The notes under the pieces: model-generated | Database searches by the model: none | What the model was told of the DNA's origin: nothing | What the model saw: only the letters and a program-made list of their open reading frames with translations | Shown: positions 24,989 through 33,845 of the stretch, piece by piece | How positions within the stretch are numbered: the stretch's first letter is position 1 | Layout: every line of letters begins with the position of its first letter | Made by a program: the position numbers and the translations under genes | From: Streptomyces rimosus | Lineage (GTDB): Bacteria > Actinomycetota > Actinomycetes > Streptomycetales > Streptomycetaceae | DNA: 64,000 nt | Direction of reading: 5' to 3' | Assembly (NCBI RefSeq): GCF_008704655.1 | Contig: NZ_CP023688.1 | Location: 2,294,001 to 2,358,000, forward strand

Positions 24989-26253
24989 GCACCGGCGCGG
25001 ACCTGGCCGCCGCGCGTCCGGCCCCGCCGCCCCGCCCGCTCTCCCGCAACCGGGAGTACAACCTGCTGTGGAGCGCCAACATGGTCTCCCAGCTGGGCGC
25101 CCAGGGCACGTTGATCGCCTACCCGATGCTGGTCCTGGCGCTGGGCGGCTCGGCCCTCCAGGCGTCGCTGGTGGAGTTCGCCATCGGTACTTCGCGAGCG
25201 CTGGCCGCGGTGCCGGCCGGGGCCCTTGCGGACCGCTGGAACCGTAAGACGGTGCTGCTGGCCGCCGAGCTGGGCCGGGCGGTGGCCCTCGGGCTGCTCG
25301 CCCTGACGGTCGCGTTCGGGTCGGGCGGCTTCGGGGCGATCCTGGCCGTGGCGGTGGTCGAGGGAGTGTGTACGGCGCTGTTCACCACCACCGACCAGGC
25401 ACTGCTGCCCGGTGTGGTGCCGCGCTCGCAGCTGGGCACGGCGGTGGCCCGCAACACCGCCCGCTACCACCTCGCCACGGTGGTCGGTCCGGGCCTCGGC
25501 GGCGTCCTGTACGGGGTGCAGCGGCTGCTGCCGTTCGTGGCCCAGTCGGTGGCCTCGCTGCTGTCCTTCGTGACGCTGCTGTTCCTGCGGGTGCCGCCGC
25601 GGCCGTCCGGCGAGCCGGAGGCGCGCGAGGGAATGGCGGGCGCGATGCGCTCGGGGCTGCGGTGGCTGGCCGCCAACCGGCCGGTGCGCACCACGGTGCT
25701 GGTCGCCACGGTCTTCAACCTGGCCTTCAGCGGGATGCTGCTGGTGGTCGTGGTGATGGCGCAGCAGGCCGGGCGCCCGGCCGGTGAGATCGGCGCGATC
25801 GGCGCGCTGCTCGGGGCCGGCGGGGTGGTGGGCGCGGTCCTGGCGCCCCGGCTGCGGCACCTGCTCACGCCGTACGCCGCCCTGATGCTGCTGACGTGGG
25901 GCGCGGCGGCGCTGGTGCCGCTGCTGGCGGTGGTGCCGCTGGGGTACGCGAGCGGGCTGGTGCTGGCGGGTGTCGCCCTGCTGGCGCCCACCGCGAGCGC
26001 GATCGTGACGACGTACCAGATGCTCGTCACGCCCGACCGGATGCGCGGGCGGCTGGCCGGGGTGATCGGCATCTCCATGAGCGCGGCCTCCGCGCTGGGG
26101 CCGCTGATCGGCGGTGTGCTGCTGGAGACGGCGGGCGGCACGGCCACCGTCCTGGTGTGCACGGCGGTGTTCGGGGTCCTCGCGCTGGTGGTGTCCTGCG
26201 CGCCGGCCGTACGGACCTTCCCGCGGCCGAAGGAGCTGGAGGCGGCCGAGTAG
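24985..26253 (+). CDS. MFS exporter
   Basis: A 422-residue protein. ATG 24985 overlaps the hydroxylase stop as ATGA. It has about 12 membrane segments, the loop-2/3 motif GALADRWNRKTVLLAAELGRA, and NTARYHLATVVGPGLGG, as in enterobactin-exporter-like (EntS/MFS_3) proteins. As last gene of the leuCD operon, it probably exports the peptide product. Confidence 0.85.
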   Translation: MSTGADLAAARPAPPPRPLSRNREYNLLWSANMVSQLGAQGTLIAYPMLVLALGGSALQASLVEFAIGTSRALAAVPAGALADRWNRKTVLLAAELGRAVALGLLALTVAFGSGGFGAILAVAVVEGVCTALFTTTDQALLPGVVPRSQLGTAVARNTARYHLATVVGPGLGGVLYGVQRLLPFVAQSVASLLSFVTLLFLRVPPRPSGEPEAREGMAGAMRSGLRWLAANRPVRTTVLVATVFNLAFSGMLLVVVVMAQQAGRPAGEIGAIGALLGAGGVVGAVLAPRLRHLLTPYAALMLLTWGAAALVPLLAVVPLGYASGLVLAGVALLAPTASAIVTTYQMLVTPDRMRGRLAGVIGISMSAASALGPLIGGVLLETAGGTATVLVCTAVFGVLALVVSCAPAVRTFPRPKELEAAE

Positions 26254-26265
26254 GCCCGGTGTGCG

Positions 26266-26298
26266 GCGGGGACCGGTCCGTTGCGGACCGGCCCCCGC
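26266..26298. terminator. Bidirectional terminator
   Basis: A 15-bp stem (26266-26280 with 26284-26298, one A·C mismatch) around a TTG loop lies between the convergent MFS and response-regulator genes. It is one of the strongest hairpins in the window. Confidence 0.8.
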
Positions 26299-26304
26299 AG
26301 GCGT

Positions 26305-26949
26305 TCATGCCCGCAGGTACGTCAGGACCGCCAGCACGCGCCGGTGGCCGCTGGCGGAGGTGGGCAGGTCGAGCTTGGTGAAGATGCTGCCGATGTGCTT
26401 GTTGACCGAACTCTCGGCGATGAACAGGGACTTCGCGATCACCGGGTTGCTCTGTCCCTCGGCCATCAGCGCCAGCACCTCGCGCTCGCGCTGGGTGAGG
26501 GTGCTCAGGGGGTCGTCGCCGGCCCGGCGGATCATCAGCTGGGAGATCACCTCCGGGTCCATGGCGGTGCCGCCGGCCGCGATCCGGTCCAGCGCCTCCA
26601 GGAACTCCTCGGTGTTGCCCACCCGGTCCTTGAGCAGGTAGCCGACGCCCGAGGCGCTCTGGGCGAGCAGTTCGCCCGCGTACGCCCGTTCCACGTACTG
26701 CGACAGGACCAGGACGGGGAGTTCGGGGATCTGGCGGCGGGCCTCCACCACCGCGCGCAGGCCCTCGTCACGGAAGGACGGGGGCAGCCGGACGTCCACC
26801 ACGGCGGCGTCGGGGCGGTGTTCGAGCAGGGCGGGCAGCAGGTCGGTGCCGTTGTCGACGGTGGCGCAGATCTCGTGGCCCTCGTCCGCCAGCAACAGGA
26901 CCAGCCCCTCCCGGAGCAGCGCGTTGTCTTCGGCGATCAGGATCCGCAT
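26305..26949 (-). CDS. NarL/LuxR-type response regulator
   Basis: A 214-residue protein. The receiver has acidic pocket AEDN, phospho-acceptor Asp in AAVVDVRLP and Lys in YLLKDRV. The C-terminal LuxR helix-turn-helix is LTQREREVLALMAEGQSNPVIAKSLFIAESSVNKHIGSIFTKL. It overlaps its kinase gene by 13 bp. It is predicted to control the divergent ABC/FtsX exporter operon. Confidence 0.93.
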   Translation of the reverse strand: MRILIAEDNALLREGLVLLLADEGHEICATVDNGTDLLPALLEHRPDAAVVDVRLPPSFRDEGLRAVVEARRQIPELPVLVLSQYVERAYAGELLAQSASGVGYLLKDRVGNTEEFLEALDRIAAGGTAMDPEVISQLMIRRAGDDPLSTLTQREREVLALMAEGQSNPVIAKSLFIAESSVNKHIGSIFTKLDLPTSASGHRRVLAVLTYLRA

Positions 26950-28226
26950 GGAATCTCCACTCTGAGTACGGTCGGGCCCCCGGGCGGGCTGACCAGTTCT
27001 GTCGTGCCGTCGAAGGCCGCGACCCGGCGGCGTACGCCCATGATTCCGCTGCCCGCGTGCTCCGAGGCGCCGCCGCGGCCGTTGTCCTCCACGTGGATGG
27101 AGATGCTGCGGTCGCTGATCCGCAGCCGTACCAGGGCGCTGTCCGCGCCGCTGTGCTTGGCGACGTTGGTCAGCGCTTCGGAGACGACGAAGTACGCGGC
27201 AGCCTCCACGGCGGCGGGGGCGCGGGGCGCGGTCGCCGCGTCGTCCTCGATGTCGATCGAGGTGGGCACCTCGTTCAGCGCGGTCAGCGCCCGTACGGCG
27301 TCGATCAGGCCGCGGTCGATCAGGACCGGCGGGTAGATGCCGCGGACCAGCTGGCGCAGCGACTCCAGGGCCTGCTGGGCGAGTTGCTGGGTGGCGTCGA
27401 CCATCTCGGGGACCTGTTCGGGCCGTGCCTTGAGGGCCCTTTTGATCATGCCCAGGCGCAGCGACACCGCGACGATCCCGGCCTGCGCCCCGTCGTGCAG
27501 GTCCCGTTCGATACGGCGCAGCTCCGCGTCGTGCGCGTCCAGCGCCTCGGCGCGGGTGACGGACAGCTCCTGCACCCGCTGCTCCAGCGGGACCCGCGCC
27601 CGGGTGACCAGGACCTTACGGGAGCCCAGCGCGTGCACCCGGGCCAGCGCCACGACGATCGCGGCGGCCACCGCCGCGTAGACCACCCCGACGAACATGG
27701 CGCCGATCGCCTTCGGCCAGGAGTCGACGGTGATGACGATGACGGCGTCCCGCTCGCGCGGCGCGAGGCGCCACCACAGCGGCGCGGAGAGCCAGTTGAC
27801 GGCGCCCCCGCAGGCGCTGATGGCGGTGACGCACAGGGTGGTGCCCAGGATGCTGTGGGCGAGCAGCCAGACGATGTCCTTGCGCACGGCCGGATCGCGC
27901 AGCGACAGCTTCGGGCGGCGGGTTTCGCCGTCCACCCCGCGGTAGTACGTGACGACGTCGGCGCCCAGGACGCGGGAGACCCGGCGGCGGTGGAATTCGG
28001 CCACCCGGCGCAGCAGCCGCAGGACGATCGGCAGCAGCAGGAAGCCGGTGCCCACCAGGCACAGGGCGAGGGTCACGAGGAGCAGGTAGAAGAGGCCGAG
28101 GCCGGCCAGGCCGGTGCCCAGACAGAGCACGACGTAGCCGATGGCTTGCGGGAAGCGGCCGAACAGCCGGCGCGAGAGCTCCCGCGCGGGCATCCGTCGC
28201 AGTGTCGTGAACAGCGGTAAGGACAT
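26937..28226 (-). CDS. NarL-type sensor histidine kinase, TTA at codon 3
   Basis: A 429-residue protein. ATG 28226 is used; the frame extends upstream but without coding character. There are about four membrane segments in two pairs (residues ~25-75 and ~125-205), then HisKA_3 with the phospho-His in RIERDLHDGAQAG. The HATPase domain has VVSEALTNVAKHSGA and DNGRGGASEHAGSGIMGVRRRV. Codon 3 is TTA (28218-28220), making translation dependent on the bldA leucyl-tRNA. Signal unknown; cell-envelope stress or the cluster product is likely, given the adjacent ABC exporter. Confidence 0.92.
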   Translation of the reverse strand: MSLPLFTTLRRMPARELSRRLFGRFPQAIGYVVLCLGTGLAGLGLFYLLLVTLALCLVGTGFLLLPIVLRLLRRVAEFHRRRVSRVLGADVVTYYRGVDGETRRPKLSLRDPAVRKDIVWLLAHSILGTTLCVTAISACGGAVNWLSAPLWWRLAPRERDAVIVITVDSWPKAIGAMFVGVVYAAVAAAIVVALARVHALGSRKVLVTRARVPLEQRVQELSVTRAEALDAHDAELRRIERDLHDGAQAGIVAVSLRLGMIKRALKARPEQVPEMVDATQQLAQQALESLRQLVRGIYPPVLIDRGLIDAVRALTALNEVPTSIDIEDDAATAPRAPAAVEAAAYFVVSEALTNVAKHSGADSALVRLRISDRSISIHVEDNGRGGASEHAGSGIMGVRRRVAAFDGTTELVSPPGGPTVLRVEIPCGS

Positions 28227-28458
28227 GACCGAGTGAACCCCCCGACGCAACGGCGCGATCACGGTACCACCGGCGGTGACGCCCGAACCGGGCCTCGGGG
28301 CCCTCCCGGAGCGCCGGTCCGGGGGCCTGCCACAGGCCGCAGGGGCACTTATCTGCACCTTTGAAGCTCCAGTTCACGTGGTGGTCCCCCGGGTGGCCGG
28401 AGATCTAGCGTGCTGGAGCGGAAAGACCGAAGACGGACTGCGCAGCGAGGGGTCGGAC
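28227..28458. promoter_or_regulatory. Divergent control region of kinase and ABC exporter
   Basis: 232 bp. TTGAAGCTCCAGTTCA (28371-28385 area) contains a TGAA-N7-TTCA inverted repeat, and CTAGCGTG follows at 28415-28422. Such an arrangement upstream of ABC exporters next to NarL-type pairs in Streptomyces suggests the response-regulator site and promoter of the rightward operon. GAGGGG is the ribosome-binding site before GTG 28459. Confidence 0.4.
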
Positions 28459-29292
28459 GTGAGCAGAAGGGACCGGGCGGCACGGGGCGCGACGGAGGCG
28501 GCGCCGCCTCCGCGGCCGGACGAGGCCACGCCCTTGGGCAACGGAGACGGCCGGCGGGCGGGCGAAGGACCGGTGGTCAGCCTCAGCGGCGTCCGCAAGA
28601 CCTACGGCAGGGGCGCCGGCGCGGTGCACGCGCTGCGCGATCTGTCCCTCGACTTCACCCGGGGCTCCTTCACCGCGGTGATGGGCCCCTCGGGCGCGGG
28701 CAAGAGCACCTTCCTGCACTGCGCGGCGGGCCTGGACCGGCCGGACGCCGGGACGGTGGTACTGGGCGGCACGGACCTCGCGAGCCTGAACGAGGTCGAG
28801 CTGACCATGCTGCGCCGGGAGCGCGTCGGCTTCGTCTTCCAGGCGTACAACCTGATGTCGGCGCTGACCGTGGCGGACAACATCACGCTGCCGCTGATGC
28901 TGGCGGACCGCCGGCCCGACCCCGCCTGGCTGGACCGCGTGGTGGCGCAGGTGGGGCTGAGCGACCGGCTCGGACACCGGCCGTCGGAGCTGTCCGGCGG
29001 CCAGCAGCAGCGGGTGGCCATCGCCCGCGCCCTGGCGCCCCGCCCCGAGGTGGTCTTCGCCGACGAGCCCACGGGCGCGCTGGACACCCGTACCGCCAAG
29101 CAGGTGCTGCAACTCCTGCGCGACGTGGTCGACTCGACCGGGCAGACGGTGGTCATGGTGACCCACGACCCGGTCGCCGCGTCCTACGCGCACCGCGTGG
29201 TCTTCCTCGCGGACGGCCGGTACGCGGAGGAGATGACGCGGGCGACGCCGGAGCTGATCGCCGAGCGGATGACCCGGCTGGGAGAGTGGTGA
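28459..29292 (+). CDS. MacB/LolD-type ABC transporter ATP-binding protein
   Basis: A 277-residue ATPase from GTG 28459 with GAGGGG upstream. It has a disordered N-terminal ~40 residues, then Walker A GPSGAGKST, Q-loop FVFQAYNLM, signature LSGGQQQR, Walker B VVFADEPTGALD and switch His in VMVTHDP. All motifs are intact. It pairs with the FtsX-type permease starting 5 bp downstream. The operon is a typical peptide-efflux or self-resistance unit under the divergent two-component system. Confidence 0.92.
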   Translation: MSRRDRAARGATEAAPPPRPDEATPLGNGDGRRAGEGPVVSLSGVRKTYGRGAGAVHALRDLSLDFTRGSFTAVMGPSGAGKSTFLHCAAGLDRPDAGTVVLGGTDLASLNEVELTMLRRERVGFVFQAYNLMSALTVADNITLPLMLADRRPDPAWLDRVVAQVGLSDRLGHRPSELSGGQQQRVAIARALAPRPEVVFADEPTGALDTRTAKQVLQLLRDVVDSTGQTVVMVTHDPVAASYAHRVVFLADGRYAEEMTRATPELIAERMTRLGEW

Positions 29293-29296
29293 TCCC

Positions 29297-31867
29297 GTGT
29301 TCGCCCTCGTGCTGAAGACGGTCAAGGAGCGCAAGAGCGGCTTCGTGGGCGCGTTCGTCGCGCTCCTCGGGGCGTCCATGCTGATCACCGCCTTCGGCAT
29401 CATCCTCCAGTCGGGCATCGACTCCGGTGTCCCGGCGCAGCGCTACAGCGACGCCGCGGTGGTGGTGGCGGGCAAGCAGGAGTTCTCGGTCACCGAGGGC
29501 AAGAGCACCAAGACGAAGGCGCTGGACGACGCCGTCGGGGTGCCGCGCTCGCTGGTGGCCAAGGTCGCGGCGGTGCCGGGGGTCCGGCAGGCCGTGGCCG
29601 ATCTGCGCTTTCCCACCCAGCTGGTGGACAGGGACGGCGGTGTGCTCAAGGGCGAGGACGGCGAGGGGGCGCTGGGCACATCCTGGCCCGGCTCCGTCCT
29701 CGGTCCGTTCCACCTGGTGGGCGGGCGGGGCGCGGAGCGGCCCGGCGAAGTGGTGCTGGAGAAGTCGCTCGCCGAGCGGGCCGGGGTCAAGGCCGGCGGC
29801 ACCGTACGGCTGGCGACCACGCAGGCCGCCGCGCACTACACGGTGGCCGGTGTGGTGGAGTACCGCGGCCCCGGTGACGGCCTGCGCACCCCGCCGGTGT
29901 TCTTCTCCGAGGCGCAGGCACGGCAGTTGTACGGCCGGGACGACCAGGTCTCGGCGATCGGCGTGCTCGCCAAGGACGGCACCGATCCGGAGGAGCTGGC
30001 GGAGCGGATCGAGGGCAAGCTCGGCGGCACCCCGGCGGACCTCTACACCGGGGACGCGCTGAGCAGCGTGGAGAACCCGGACGTGGCCTCGGCGCGGGGC
30101 AGTCTGAAGGAGCTGGCCGGTTCGCTGGGCGGCACGGTCATCCTGATCACCCTGATGGTGGTGAGCAGTACGCTCGCGCTCGGCGTCCACCAGCGGCGGC
30201 GCGAACTGGCGCTGCTGCGCGCGGTGGGGGCGACGCCCAAGCAGATCCACAAGATGATCGCCGGTGAGGCGCTGGTGATCTCCCTGCTGGCGTCGGTCAT
30301 CGGCTGTCTGCCGGGGGCACTGGCGGCCGGGGTGCTGCGCGGGGCGCTGTCGGTGATCGGCGTGGTGCCGGACGACTTCGCGTTCTCCTACGGGCCGGTG
30401 CCGATGATCGCGGCGGTGGCCATCGGGGTGGCGACCGCGCAGATCGCGGGGTTCGCGGTGGCCCGCAAGGTGGTGGCCATCCGCCCGGTGGAGGCGCTGA
30501 GCCAGTCCCGTACGGAGGAGCCGACGCTCGGCAGGGCGCGGGTCACCTTCGGTGTCATCCTGCTCGTGCTGGGGCTCGCGGCCTCGATGCTCCCGCTGTT
30601 CTTCGGCAGCATCTTCGCCGTGGCGGGGGCGGGCAGCGGCGGCCTCATCATGGTCATCGCGATCCTGATGCTGGCGCCGCCGGTGGTCGGACGGGCGACC
30701 CGGCTGCTGGCCCGGCCCTTCCAACGGCGGTTCGGCACGCTGGGCTATCTGGCGGTGGCCAACACCCGTGCCAACGCCCGGCGGCTGGCGGCCGGCATCG
30801 GCCCGCTGATCCTGGCGATCGGCTTCGCCTCCGTCCAGCTGTTCATCCCCACCACGACCAACGAGGCCGCCAAGGACCAGGCCGCGGCGGGCGTGGTGGC
30901 CGACTACACGCTCGGCAGCGATCTCGGCGGGGTGCCCGTGACCGCCGCCGGGGACATCGCGCGGCTGCCCGGAGTCTCGGCGGCGGCCGGGGTGGTGCGC
31001 ACCAAGCTGTTCGCGTCCCGGAAGCTGCTGGACTCACCCGAAGTCTTCGACTACGAGGCGCAGGGCGTGACGCCCGGGAAGCTGGACCAGCTCTTCGACC
31101 TGAAGGTGGACAAGGGCGACCTGAACGGCCTGGGCGCGTCGCCGGACACGGTCGCCCTGAGCAGCGGCGCTGCGAGCACCCTCGGGGCCGGTGTGGGCGA
31201 CCGGGTGCGGCTGCACCTGCCGGACGGCGCGCAGCAGGAGTCCAAGGTCGTCGCCGTCTACCGGCGGGGGCTGGGCTTCGGGGACGTGACGCTGCCGCAC
31301 GACACGGTGATCAAGCACAGTTCCAAGCGGCTGGACGACTCGGTCCTGGCACGGCTGGCACCGGACGCGGACCGGGACAAGGTCGCCGACGGGCTGTCCA
31401 AGCTGGCCGCGCGCTATCCGGGACTGAAGGTCGCCGACGACGAGGGCGTGGCGCAGGAGAAGAGCGCGATGGCGGGGCTGGTCGGCAGCGCGCTGCCGCT
31501 GGTACTGGTCTTCGGCTACATCGCGGTGGCGGTGGCCAACACCCTGGTGATGACGACGCTGAGCCGCATCAGGGAGTTCGCACTGCTGCGGCTGGTCGGC
31601 GCGACGCCGGACCAGGTGATGCGGATGATGCGCACGGAGACCCTGATGGTCATCCTGATCGCCGTAGTGGTCGGCACGGTCGTCCCGCTGCTGCCGCTGA
31701 TAACGGTAAGCGTCGGCCTGACCTCCTCCCCCGTGCCCTACATCCCGCCGCTGCTGTACCTGGGCATCGTCGCAGCCACGGCGGCCCTGGCCGCAGCGGC
31801 AGTCCTGCTGCCGACCAAGCTCGCCCTGCGCTCGCGCCCCGCCGACGCCATCGGGATGCGCGAATAG
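29297..31867 (+). CDS. FtsX-like ABC transporter permease
   Basis: An 856-residue protein from GTG 29297. One membrane helix near the N-terminus is followed by a large extracytoplasmic domain. Three helices (LGGTVILITLMVVSSTLALGVHQRRRELALLRAVGAT and on) lead to a duplicated second half of the same design, ending in LVGATPDQVMRMMRTETLMVILIAVVVG. This is the 10-helix layout with two FtsX domains seen in actinomycete MacB-like exporters. Its 3' end is the source of decayed tandem duplicates just downstream. Confidence 0.9.
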   Translation: MFALVLKTVKERKSGFVGAFVALLGASMLITAFGIILQSGIDSGVPAQRYSDAAVVVAGKQEFSVTEGKSTKTKALDDAVGVPRSLVAKVAAVPGVRQAVADLRFPTQLVDRDGGVLKGEDGEGALGTSWPGSVLGPFHLVGGRGAERPGEVVLEKSLAERAGVKAGGTVRLATTQAAAHYTVAGVVEYRGPGDGLRTPPVFFSEAQARQLYGRDDQVSAIGVLAKDGTDPEELAERIEGKLGGTPADLYTGDALSSVENPDVASARGSLKELAGSLGGTVILITLMVVSSTLALGVHQRRRELALLRAVGATPKQIHKMIAGEALVISLLASVIGCLPGALAAGVLRGALSVIGVVPDDFAFSYGPVPMIAAVAIGVATAQIAGFAVARKVVAIRPVEALSQSRTEEPTLGRARVTFGVILLVLGLAASMLPLFFGSIFAVAGAGSGGLIMVIAILMLAPPVVGRATRLLARPFQRRFGTLGYLAVANTRANARRLAAGIGPLILAIGFASVQLFIPTTTNEAAKDQAAAGVVADYTLGSDLGGVPVTAAGDIARLPGVSAAAGVVRTKLFASRKLLDSPEVFDYEAQGVTPGKLDQLFDLKVDKGDLNGLGASPDTVALSSGAASTLGAGVGDRVRLHLPDGAQQESKVVAVYRRGLGFGDVTLPHDTVIKHSSKRLDDSVLARLAPDADRDKVADGLSKLAARYPGLKVADDEGVAQEKSAMAGLVGSALPLVLVFGYIAVAVANTLVMTTLSRIREFALLRLVGATPDQVMRMMRTETLMVILIAVVVGTVVPLLPLITVSVGLTSSPVPYIPPLLYLGIVAATAALAAAAVLLPTKLALRSRPADAIGMRE

Positions 31868-31894
31868 CCCACCGCCCGTGCGCATTCCGGCCGG

Positions 31895-31920
31895 CGGTCC
31901 CCAACGGGGCTGTCGGCCGG
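31895..31920 (+). terminator. Terminator of the ABC/FtsX operon
   Basis: GGCCGGC and GCCGGCC arms surround a CCCC/GGGG inner pairing about 25-50 bp after the permease stop. A closely similar hairpin, GGCCGGCGG/CCGCCGGCC, recurs in the duplicated copy at about 32106-32135. Confidence 0.55.
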
Positions 31921-31956
31921 CCCGTTTGCCCGGGGCCCGGACCCGCCCGGTCGGGT

Positions 31957-32290
31957 GCGGAGGCCCTGATGGTCATCCCGATCGCCGTGCGGTCGGCACG
32001 GCCGTACCGCTGCTGCCGCTGATAACGGTAAGCGCCGGCCTGGCCTCCTCCCCCGTCCCCTACATGCCGCCACTGCGCGAATAGCCCACGCCCGTGCGCA
32101 CGACGGCCGGCGGTCCCGACGAGGCCGCCGGCCGGCCCGATTGTCAGGGCCCGAACCCACCCGGTCGGGCACGGAGACCCTGATGGTCATCCCGATCGCC
32201 GTGCGGTCGGCACGGCCGTACCGCTGGTGACCGTGGGCCTCGGACTCACCTCTGGCCGGTCCGTTTGCCGGGGCCCGGGCCCGCCCGGTT
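31957..32290. repeat. Decayed tandem duplicates of the permease gene 3' end
   Basis: The segment from GGAGACCCTGATGG (31636) through the permease stop to its terminator recurs twice. Copy 2 begins at about 31957 and lacks about 110 bp of the gene's end. Copy 3 begins at about 32170 and is shorter still. Copies 2 and 3 share GATGGTCATCCCGATCGCC and the following GTGCGGTCGGCACGGCCG and are offset by 214 bp. Copy 2 retains the GCGCGAATAGCCCA stop context. Both carry frame-breaking changes, so they are non-coding. Confidence 0.85.
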
Positions 32291-32479
32291 CGGCAACCTG
32301 CGTTATTTGCCTGCCGCTTAACGTCCCTACCTGGCCCAACTCCCCGGTGTTAGCCTGCTTTCACCAACGAGCTCGTATCGAAGAGCCTTCACTTTCCCGG
32401 GACTTTCGAAGCCGCGGACCGTCTGCCGCGCCTTTCCGGATTCCGGGCTCACTGCCTACTGCCTTCTGGGGGATGTGCC
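32291..32479. promoter_or_regulatory. Probable promoter region of the assembly-line operon
   Basis: 189 bp, relatively AT-rich for the window (for example around 32300-32400), between the repeats and the PBP-type thioesterase. TCGAAG occurs twice about 30 bp apart near 32377 and 32406. No confident -35/-10 was assigned. GGGGGA precedes GTG 32480. Confidence 0.35.
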
Positions 32480-33772
32480 GTGGATGCACGACGGCTGGGC
32501 GAAATGCTCGGTGAACTGGCGCACCGCCATCGGATATCCGCGGTGCAGTGCGCATTACGGGGACCTGGTGGTACTTCCGTGGCGCGGGCCGGTGAATTCT
32601 TCGCGGGCGAAGGCAGTACGGCGGAATCCGTAACGCTGCCCTTCGCCTCGGTCACCAAGCTGTTCACCGCCACCGTCGCCATGCAGCTGGTGACCGACGG
32701 CGACCTCGATCTCGACGAGCCGGTGCGCGACCGCCTGTCTTCCTGGGCCGACGCGGCCTCCGGCGTGACGTTGCGGCATCTGCTGAGCCACTGCTCCGGG
32801 CTGGTCTGCGACGCGCCGGGCGAGCCCGGTTCGGCCGCGCGGGCCGCGACGGCCACCGCCGCCGCCGGGCTGCTCTTCCCGCCCGGCAGCGCCTTCTCTT
32901 ACTCCAACGCCGGGTTCACCGTGGTGGGCCGCCTGATCGAGACGGCGACCGGGATGTCCTGGCGGCAGGCCGTGACCGACTTCCTGCTGGGGCCGCTGGA
33001 CATCGCGCCCGCGTTCCTCGGCGGCGCCGTCCGCGGCGGCCACGTCGTCACGCGGAACGGGACGGTGCCGATCGCGCCGGCCGTGCCCCGGGCGGCGGAG
33101 CCCGCCGCCGCGCTGGCCGGCCGGGTCGAGGACCTGGCCGCCTTCGGCGGTCTTTTCCTGGACGACCGCGACGGCGCCTCGCGCGCCCTGCTGGACGACG
33201 AGGCCGTGGCCGCCATGCGGCAGCCGCCGTTCGACGCCGCGCCGTTCGGACTGGCCGACGCCTGGGGCCTGGGCTGGGCCCTGTACGGGGCGGGGCCCGG
33301 CCGGTGGCTGGGGCTGGACGCGGCCGGTGCGGGCACCGCCTGTCACGTACGGGTGCATCCGGCGAGCGGCACCGTGCTTGCCTTCCAGGCCGATTCCGCC
33401 GCCGGTGCCGCGGCGTGGGGCGACCTGGTGACGCTGCTGCGCGGCGAGGGGCCGGCGGTCGGCATGCCGCCGGCCGGGGCGGCGGCCCCGAGCACGGCGA
33501 CCGGCGGCGACCGTGCGCTGCCCGACTGCACCGGCCGGTGGGTCAACGGCGAAACGGTCTACCGGATTTCCCGTACCGCTTCCGGCACCGCGGTGCTGGA
33601 GGACGACGACGGAACCGAGTACCACCTCTCCGGTCACGGCGTCCGGGTGTTCTCCGCCCGGCCCGCCGAAAAGCCGGACACGGAACACCTGGGGCGTTTT
33701 CTTACCGACCCGGAATCCGGGCGGGCCACCCTCATGCAATTCGCCGGCCGCTTGATGCGACGCGCCGCCTGA
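32480..33772 (+). CDS. PBP-type thioesterase / peptide cyclase (SurE/Ulm16-like)
   Basis: A 430-residue serine hydrolase of the beta-lactamase/penicillin-binding protein family from GTG 32480. It has the SxxK nucleophile motif SVTK (Ser57, Lys60), YSN (Tyr141) and a C-terminal beta-rich lipocalin-like domain (about residues 355-430). Stand-alone enzymes of this type release and head-to-tail cyclise NRPS peptides carrying a C-terminal D-residue or Gly. This fits here because the last NRPS ends in an epimerase and has no thioesterase. Codon 26 is TTA (32555-32557), suggesting bldA control of product release. It precedes the first NRPS by 73 bp. Confidence 0.88.
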   Translation: MDARRLGEMLGELAHRHRISAVQCALRGPGGTSVARAGEFFAGEGSTAESVTLPFASVTKLFTATVAMQLVTDGDLDLDEPVRDRLSSWADAASGVTLRHLLSHCSGLVCDAPGEPGSAARAATATAAAGLLFPPGSAFSYSNAGFTVVGRLIETATGMSWRQAVTDFLLGPLDIAPAFLGGAVRGGHVVTRNGTVPIAPAVPRAAEPAAALAGRVEDLAAFGGLFLDDRDGASRALLDDEAVAAMRQPPFDAAPFGLADAWGLGWALYGAGPGRWLGLDAAGAGTACHVRVHPASGTVLAFQADSAAGAAAWGDLVTLLRGEGPAVGMPPAGAAAPSTATGGDRALPDCTGRWVNGETVYRISRTASGTAVLEDDDGTEYHLSGHGVRVFSARPAEKPDTEHLGRFLTDPESGRATLMQFAGRLMRRAA

Positions 33773-33791
33773 TCCGGACCGGCGCACCGCG

Positions 33792-33819
33792 GCCCGGCCG
33801 GGCATTTCACCGGCCGGGC
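33792..33819 (+). terminator. Hairpin between the cyclase gene and the first NRPS
   Basis: GCCCGGCCGG (33792-33801) and CCGGCCGGGC (33810-33819) form a perfect 10-bp stem with an 8-nt loop, just before the NRPS ribosome-binding site (TTTGGAGAG). It may attenuate read-through into the NRPS genes or protect mRNA ends. Confidence 0.5.
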
Positions 33820-33845
33820 GTCCCGCAATCCTTTGGAGAGCAGAC

